The notes beneath the pieces were generated by a model. It made no database searches. It was given only the letters and a program-made list of their open reading frames with translations, and was not told where the DNA came from. The position numbers and the translations under genes are program-made. DNA of 14,889 bases from JACKOD01 sp041591635 (lineage in GTDB: Bacteria; Pseudomonadota; Gammaproteobacteria; Pseudomonadales; Oleiphilaceae), in assembly GCA_041591635.1 (NCBI GenBank), contig JBFHRO010000068.1:1-14889 (forward strand), read 5' to 3'. Positions 14,792 to 14,889 of this stretch are shown one piece after another (position 1 is the stretch's first letter; every line of letters begins with the position of its first letter).

Positions 14792-14889
14792 ATGAAAGGC
14801 CTGAAGAAACTTGCTCTGATTTCTGCCATCTCTGCTGCCTCTTTTGCTGCACAAGCAGAAATGAAGTCACTTGACGACGCAACCATGGG
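14792..14889 (+). CDS. Secreted/surface protein, DUF6160-like N-terminus, 3' part outside the window
   Basis: Only 32 codons are visible. They give a textbook signal peptide: a basic start (MKGLKK), a hydrophobic stretch rich in Ala and Ser, and an AQA cleavage site near residue 22. The mature protein begins EMKSLDDATMG. A mature N-terminus of the form [LM]-K-S-L-D-D-x-x-M-G is what I associate with DUF6160/FilF-like surface proteins of gammaproteobacteria, often continuing into a TGQAG-type motif, but that part lies beyond the edge. AAGGAG at 14779-14784 is a strong ribosome binding site. Transcription probably comes from the TACAAT box at 14693-14698. The export prediction is firm; the family is tentative. 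Confidence 0.75.
   Translation, partial: MKGLKKLALISAISAASFAAQAEMKSLDDATM

Overview
The window looks like chromosome from a gammaproteobacterium related to the pseudomonads (Pseudomonadales in the broad sense). Three things point there: the order cysB, cysH, thrH, pabB, which I know from Pseudomonas aeruginosa; a ThrH protein that matches the Pseudomonas type almost residue for residue; and a CysH of the iron-sulfur (APS reductase) type. No rRNA, tRNA, insertion sequence, prophage or CRISPR array is visible. The genus cannot be fixed by eye.

Layout. (1) Positions 1-3270 hold a zinc-associated membrane module. A partial DUF3299 gene runs leftward off the window edge. Divergent from it are zrgA (secreted His-rich DUF2796 protein), an ABC ATPase and an FtsX/MacB-type permease, all on the + strand. 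(2) Positions 3353-6788 hold a minus-strand fatty-acid beta-oxidation pair: a thiolase followed by a FadB/FadJ-type multifunctional alpha subunit. (3) Positions 6789-7306 are a 518-bp spacer. It holds a heptamer repeat array, a strong minus-strand intrinsic terminator and an exact TGTGA-N6-TCACA (CRP/Vfr-like) site. (4) Positions 7307-10072 encode a large MalT-like LuxR-family regulator on the minus strand, upstream of the beta-oxidation genes. (5) Positions 10446-14468 hold cysB (+), cysH (-), thrH (+) and pabB (-), giving sulfate assimilation control, APS reduction, a phosphoserine/homoserine HAD enzyme and folate (pABA) synthesis. (6) From 14792 a secreted or surface protein starts and runs off the right edge; a well-placed CRP-like site and -10 box lie before it.

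How the genes work together. The zrg-type genes probably form one transporter-like unit in the envelope. The thiolase and alpha subunit should form a trifunctional beta-oxidation complex, and the adjacent MalT-like regulator is a reasonable but unproven candidate for its control. CysB and CysH belong to one regulon, although they are transcribed convergently. I found no clear-cut unknown multi-gene system. The least explained signals are in the spacers: the stretch between the regulator stop codon and its distant terminator, an orphan terminator in the regulator's leader, a perfect 14-bp palindrome between cysB and cysH, and a long inverted repeat just before pabB.
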